From contig DAOVIP010000074.1 of NCBI GenBank assembly GCA_030671465.1, forward strand, positions 1 through 7,895: DNA of 7,895 nt. The letters are read 5' to 3'. The notes beneath the pieces were generated by a model. That model had not been told where the DNA came from. It saw only the letters and a list, made by a program, of their open reading frames with translations, and made no database searches. The stretch comes from Candidatus Aminicenantota bacterium. Lineage in GTDB: Bacteria; Acidobacteriota; Aminicenantia; UBA2199. The position numbers and the translations under genes were made by a program. Below are positions 5,980 through 7,895 of the stretch, one piece after another (the stretch's first letter is position 1; each line of letters starts with the position of its first letter).

Positions 5980-6510
5980 ATGAAGAAAATTACATTTTTT
6001 GTATTTCTGAGTCTGATGGTACTGGCCACTTTTTCATTTGCCTCGGGTGAAATCCCGATTCAGGTTAAGGAAAAACCGACTTTTTCCTATGCTTATATGT
6101 CTTTCAGCGGTTCCTTCAAAACCATGTCCCAGAACATAATGGCATTTATGGGAGAATTCTTCAAGCAGGGATTGCAACCCGCCGGAGCCCTGATTTCTGT
6201 TTATCACAATTCCCCGGAGATGGTGGAGGAGAGCGAGTTGAAGTGGGATATCGGATTCCCGGTCTCTGCCGACATCCAGGTAAAATCACCATTGCAAATG
6301 GCCACCTATGAAAAGAAAACCGTGCTGGAGTTTACCCACCAGGGAAGTTATGATTTACTTCCAACAGTCTATAAAAAACTGGCAGCCTACATCCAGGCCA
6401 ACCAGTATGAAATGGTCCTGCCCACCTATGAATTTTACCTGAACAGCCCCCTGCAGGTAAAACCGGAGGAGTTGTTGACCCGCATTGAAATCCCGGTAAA
6501 AAGAAAATAA
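5980..6510 (+). CDS. Exported GyrI-like / AraC effector-binding-domain protein
   Basis: A 176-aa protein with a Sec signal peptide (MKKITFFVFLSLMVLATFSFA, cleavage near 21-22) followed by one GyrI-like domain (SOUL/effector-binding fold). Seen: a first strand and helix (FSYAYMSFSGSFKTMSQNIM, about 35-54), ISVYHNSP (72-79) and the ELKWDIGFPV strand (86-95). The second half repeats the fold: TVLEFTHQGSYDLLPTVYKKL (114-134), LPTYEFYLNSP (147-157) with the conserved Glu151, and the typical close PEELLTRIEIPV. In cytoplasmic relatives this domain binds small ligands and is fused to DNA-binding regions or inhibits gyrase. Here there is no DNA-binding part and the protein is exported, so a ligand-binding or heme/lipid-type role in the periplasm is my inference. 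The start is firm: AGGAG six nt upstream and a consensus promoter before it. Confidence 0.82.
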   Translation: MKKITFFVFLSLMVLATFSFASGEIPIQVKEKPTFSYAYMSFSGSFKTMSQNIMAFMGEFFKQGLQPAGALISVYHNSPEMVEESELKWDIGFPVSADIQVKSPLQMATYEKKTVLEFTHQGSYDLLPTVYKKLAAYIQANQYEMVLPTYEFYLNSPLQVKPEELLTRIEIPVKRK

Positions 6511-6660
6511 TTAAAGCCTGACTCATAGCAAAAAGATAATTTCGATAAAATTGATCGGAAACCAGAAAACAATCCGGCAAACAAAAATGCCATTTTAATC
6601 TGTTTCCCCGATTGCATTTACCAGGCAAAGAGCAGTAAGAATAAAAACAAGAGGAAGTAA

Positions 6661-6723
6661 ATGATAATTTTTTTCATTTTCTTTTTTTATATTCGACACC
6701 TGAATTTCAGCCGAATCACATAG
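6661..6723 (+). other. Tiny hydrophobic ORF, 20 codons, with a ribosome site
   Basis: GAGGAAG (6651-6657) precedes ATG 6661. The frame MIIFFIFFFYIRHLNFSRIT ends at TAG 6721-6723. Ten Phe/Ile residues in the first half would make a very short membrane segment. In such A+T-rich DNA a run of Phe and Ile codons can easily be chance, so this is listed only as a candidate. Confidence 0.2.
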
Positions 6724-6753
6724 ATATTAATATTATAGAACAGCGGTTTTTTC

Positions 6754-6773
6754 AATGTGACTTTAGTCACATT
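6754..6773. promoter_or_regulatory. CRP/FNR-family-like palindrome upstream of the sirtuin gene
   Basis: A perfect 8-bp inverted repeat, AATGTGAC-TTTA-GTCACATT. The inner part is TGTGA-N6-TCACA, the consensus spacing and sequence of E. coli CRP sites; the family of regulators binding such sites is broad. It lies about 100 nt before ATG 6867 and overlaps the spacer of a possible promoter with -10 TATAAA at 6776-6781, where it would repress. For a -10 near 6817-6822 it would sit about 65 nt upstream of the start, an activating position. A five-T run follows, so a weak hairpin terminator is the main alternative. Confidence 0.55.
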
Positions 6774-6866
6774 TTTATAAAAACAACGAACGGGCTTACC
6801 AGAGACAGGGCCTTGATATATTTATCAGCTGGGGATAAAATAAAACAGATATTACCTGACAATGAC

Positions 6867-7667
6867 ATGTCTGAGATGAGTGAACCGGAAAAAATCAACC
6901 AGGCTGCCAGCCTCCTGGAAGGTTGCTGCAGCATCCTGTTCATTACCGGGGCCGGAATCTCAGCGGATTCCGGATTGCCCACCTACCGGGGAATCGGGGG
7001 ACTCTATGACAACCAGGCCACCGAGGATGGAATGTCAATTGAGACAGCTCTGTCTGCCAGCACCCTCCGGACCCGGCCCGAATTGACCTGGAAATATATA
7101 TCCCAGATTGAAAAAAAATGCCGGGGAGCACACTTCAACCGCGGGCATGAAATAATTGCCAAAATGGAAACCCATTTTGAGCGGGTGTGGACCCTGACCC
7201 AGAATGTGGATGGATTCCACCGGGCCGCCGGTTCTCGGAATGTGATCAATATTCACGGTGACATCCATCAACTGATCTGTTCGAATTGCAGCTGGAAGCA
7301 GAGGGTGATAGATTTTAGCGGCCTGTCCATACCCCCTCTCTGCCCCGAATGTCAGGCCCTGATAAGGCCGGATGTGGTATTCTTCGGTGAGATGCTTCCC
7401 TCTCACAGCCTGGCAATGTTATCCAGCCAGCTGGAGATGGGGTTTGACCTTACCTTTTCCATTGGAACCACCAGTGTATTCCCCTATATCATGCAACCGG
7501 TCATACTGGCCCGGCAACAGGGCTGTCCGACCATTGAAATCAATCCCGGCAGGACCGGGACATCCGATCTGGTGGATATTAATATCAATCAGGGTGCAGC
7601 CGCTGCCCTGGACGCCATCTGGAAGCGGTATCAACAGATTTTTAGGATTGAAAAATCAAAATTTTAG
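6867..7667 (+). CDS. Sir2-family NAD-dependent protein deacylase
   Basis: Sirtuin that removes acyl groups from protein lysines using NAD, releasing nicotinamide; cytoplasmic. Read from ATG 6867 (266 aa): NAD-binding GAGISADSGLPTYRG at 28-42, TQNVDGFH at 111-118 (Gln112, Asn113, Asp115), catalytic His130 in IHGD, a zinc site C138-x2-C141 ... C159-x2-C162, then RPDVVFFGE and INPGRTGTSD. All expected catalytic and zinc residues are present, so it should be active. In class III (SIRT5/CobB-like) enzymes a Tyr-x-x-Arg motif binds succinyl-lysine. Here the aligned stretch reads Tyr77-I-S-Gln80, which argues for deacetylase rather than desuccinylase use (inference). Start uncertain: TTG 6813, ATG 6867 and ATG 6876 are in frame and none has a good ribosome site; family alignment favours the ATGs. 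The YgjP-like gene follows after 26 nt. Confidence 0.92.
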   Translation: MSEMSEPEKINQAASLLEGCCSILFITGAGISADSGLPTYRGIGGLYDNQATEDGMSIETALSASTLRTRPELTWKYISQIEKKCRGAHFNRGHEIIAKMETHFERVWTLTQNVDGFHRAAGSRNVINIHGDIHQLICSNCSWKQRVIDFSGLSIPPLCPECQALIRPDVVFFGEMLPSHSLAMLSSQLEMGFDLTFSIGTTSVFPYIMQPVILARQQGCPTIEINPGRTGTSDLVDININQGAAAALDAIWKRYQQIFRIEKSKF

Positions 7668-7693
7668 GATAAAATATATAATGGAAAAACAAG

Positions 7694-7895
7694 ATGGATT
7701 CATCCCACCCGAAAATTCAGATTGATCAGATAATCAGATCCAGAAGAAGAAGCATAGGACTGGAGATTTCCGGTAATGCCCGCCTGATTGTACGCGCACC
7801 TTTATTGGTATCAACCCGGCAAATCAACCGAATCGTGATTGAAAAAAAGGTCTGGATTTTACGCAAACAGCAGGAAGCCAGAAAGAGGCTGGCCC
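7694..7895 (+). CDS. YgjP-like (DUF45) metallopeptidase, N-terminal part, cut by window end
   Basis: Only the first 67 codons are present. The stretch IIRSRRRSIGLEISGNARLI, then VRAPLLVSTRQINRIVIEKKVWI, matches the usual start of YgjP/DUF45 proteins: a beta-rich domain ending in a helix with lysines and Trp, ahead of the HELCH-type zinc site that would lie beyond the window. So the zinc motif cannot be checked here. ATG 7694 is the only start after an in-frame stop at 7679; the ribosome site (TGGAAAA) is poor. It lies 26 nt after the sirtuin with no terminator visible between, so translation from a shared transcript is likely. Confidence 0.7.
   Translation, partial: MDSSHPKIQIDQIIRSRRRSIGLEISGNARLIVRAPLLVSTRQINRIVIEKKVWILRKQQEARKRLA

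Larger units (their letters stand above)
6511..6866. other. Gene-poor interval between the GyrI-like gene and the sirtuin
   Basis: About 350 bp, strongly A+T-rich, without a convincing gene. It holds a 20-codon hydrophobic ORF at 6661 and the palindrome at 6754-6773. No strong terminator follows the GyrI-like gene; CGAT/ATCG at 6543-6557 is the only nearby inverted pair and is too weak. The minus-strand open frames at 6332-6628 overlap the GyrI-like gene and have no family features. Confidence 0.6.

Noticed and set aside
6332..6628. Minus-strand 98-codon open frame
   Set aside because: Mostly antisense to the GyrI-like gene, Cys/Pro/Gly-rich shadow composition, no ribosome site and no recognisable domain.
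7035..7406. Minus-strand 123-codon open frame inside the sirtuin gene
   Set aside because: Fully antisense to the conserved catalytic core of the sirtuin, with no family features.
7677..7682. TATAAT as a promoter for the YgjP-like gene
   Set aside because: No -35 at any acceptable distance upstream; the 26-nt gap after the sirtuin is better explained by co-transcription.

Overview
The window looks like ordinary chromosomal DNA from a diderm (Gram-negative type) bacterium of moderate G+C. Signs of this are Sec-type signal peptides, a Gly-rich surface repeat protein that ends in Phe, Shine-Dalgarno (SD) led genes and consensus sigma70-type promoters. The protein mix (LA_2272-type repeat protein, PA-containing M28 peptidase, stand-alone E2-like acyltransferase, exported GyrI-like protein) would suit a deep-branching lineage such as Acidobacteriota or Aminicenantota. 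That is a weak inference from family flavour only. I see no transposase, integrase, phage gene, CRISPR array, tRNA or rRNA.

Layout. 2-772 (+): an ICMT/PEMT-type membrane methyltransferase cut by or starting at the left edge, then a tiny two-helix membrane protein with a puzzling start. 781-1737 (-): an exported LA_2272-like protein built on a 16-residue glycine repeat. 1844-2561 (+): a good promoter and a class I SAM methyltransferase that probably starts at TTG. 2721-3059 (+): an unrecognised single-pass membrane protein. 3203-5748 (-): an M28 zinc aminopeptidase and, upstream of it, a stand-alone 2-oxoacid-dehydrogenase-type acyltransferase domain. 5919-6510 (+): a near-perfect promoter and an exported GyrI-like ligand-binding protein. 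6511-6866: gene-poor, with a CRP/FNR-like palindrome. 6867-7895 (+): a Zn-Cys4 sirtuin, then the start of a YgjP-like (DUF45) metallopeptidase running off the right edge.

The genes do not form one evident pathway. Strand changes are frequent and most transcription units hold one or two genes. The likely pairs are the membrane methyltransferase with the tiny membrane protein, acyltransferase with M28 peptidase, and sirtuin with YgjP-like protein. The most distinctive non-coding structure is a 93-bp direct repeat, 88/93 identical. One copy spans the last 13 codons, stop and 3' flank of the SAM methyltransferase. The other is an isolated fragment filling most of the gap between acyltransferase and peptidase. 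I found no convincing new multi-gene system. The items worth a second look are this repeat, the start regions at 593-619 and 5868-5982, and the palindrome at 6754-6773.
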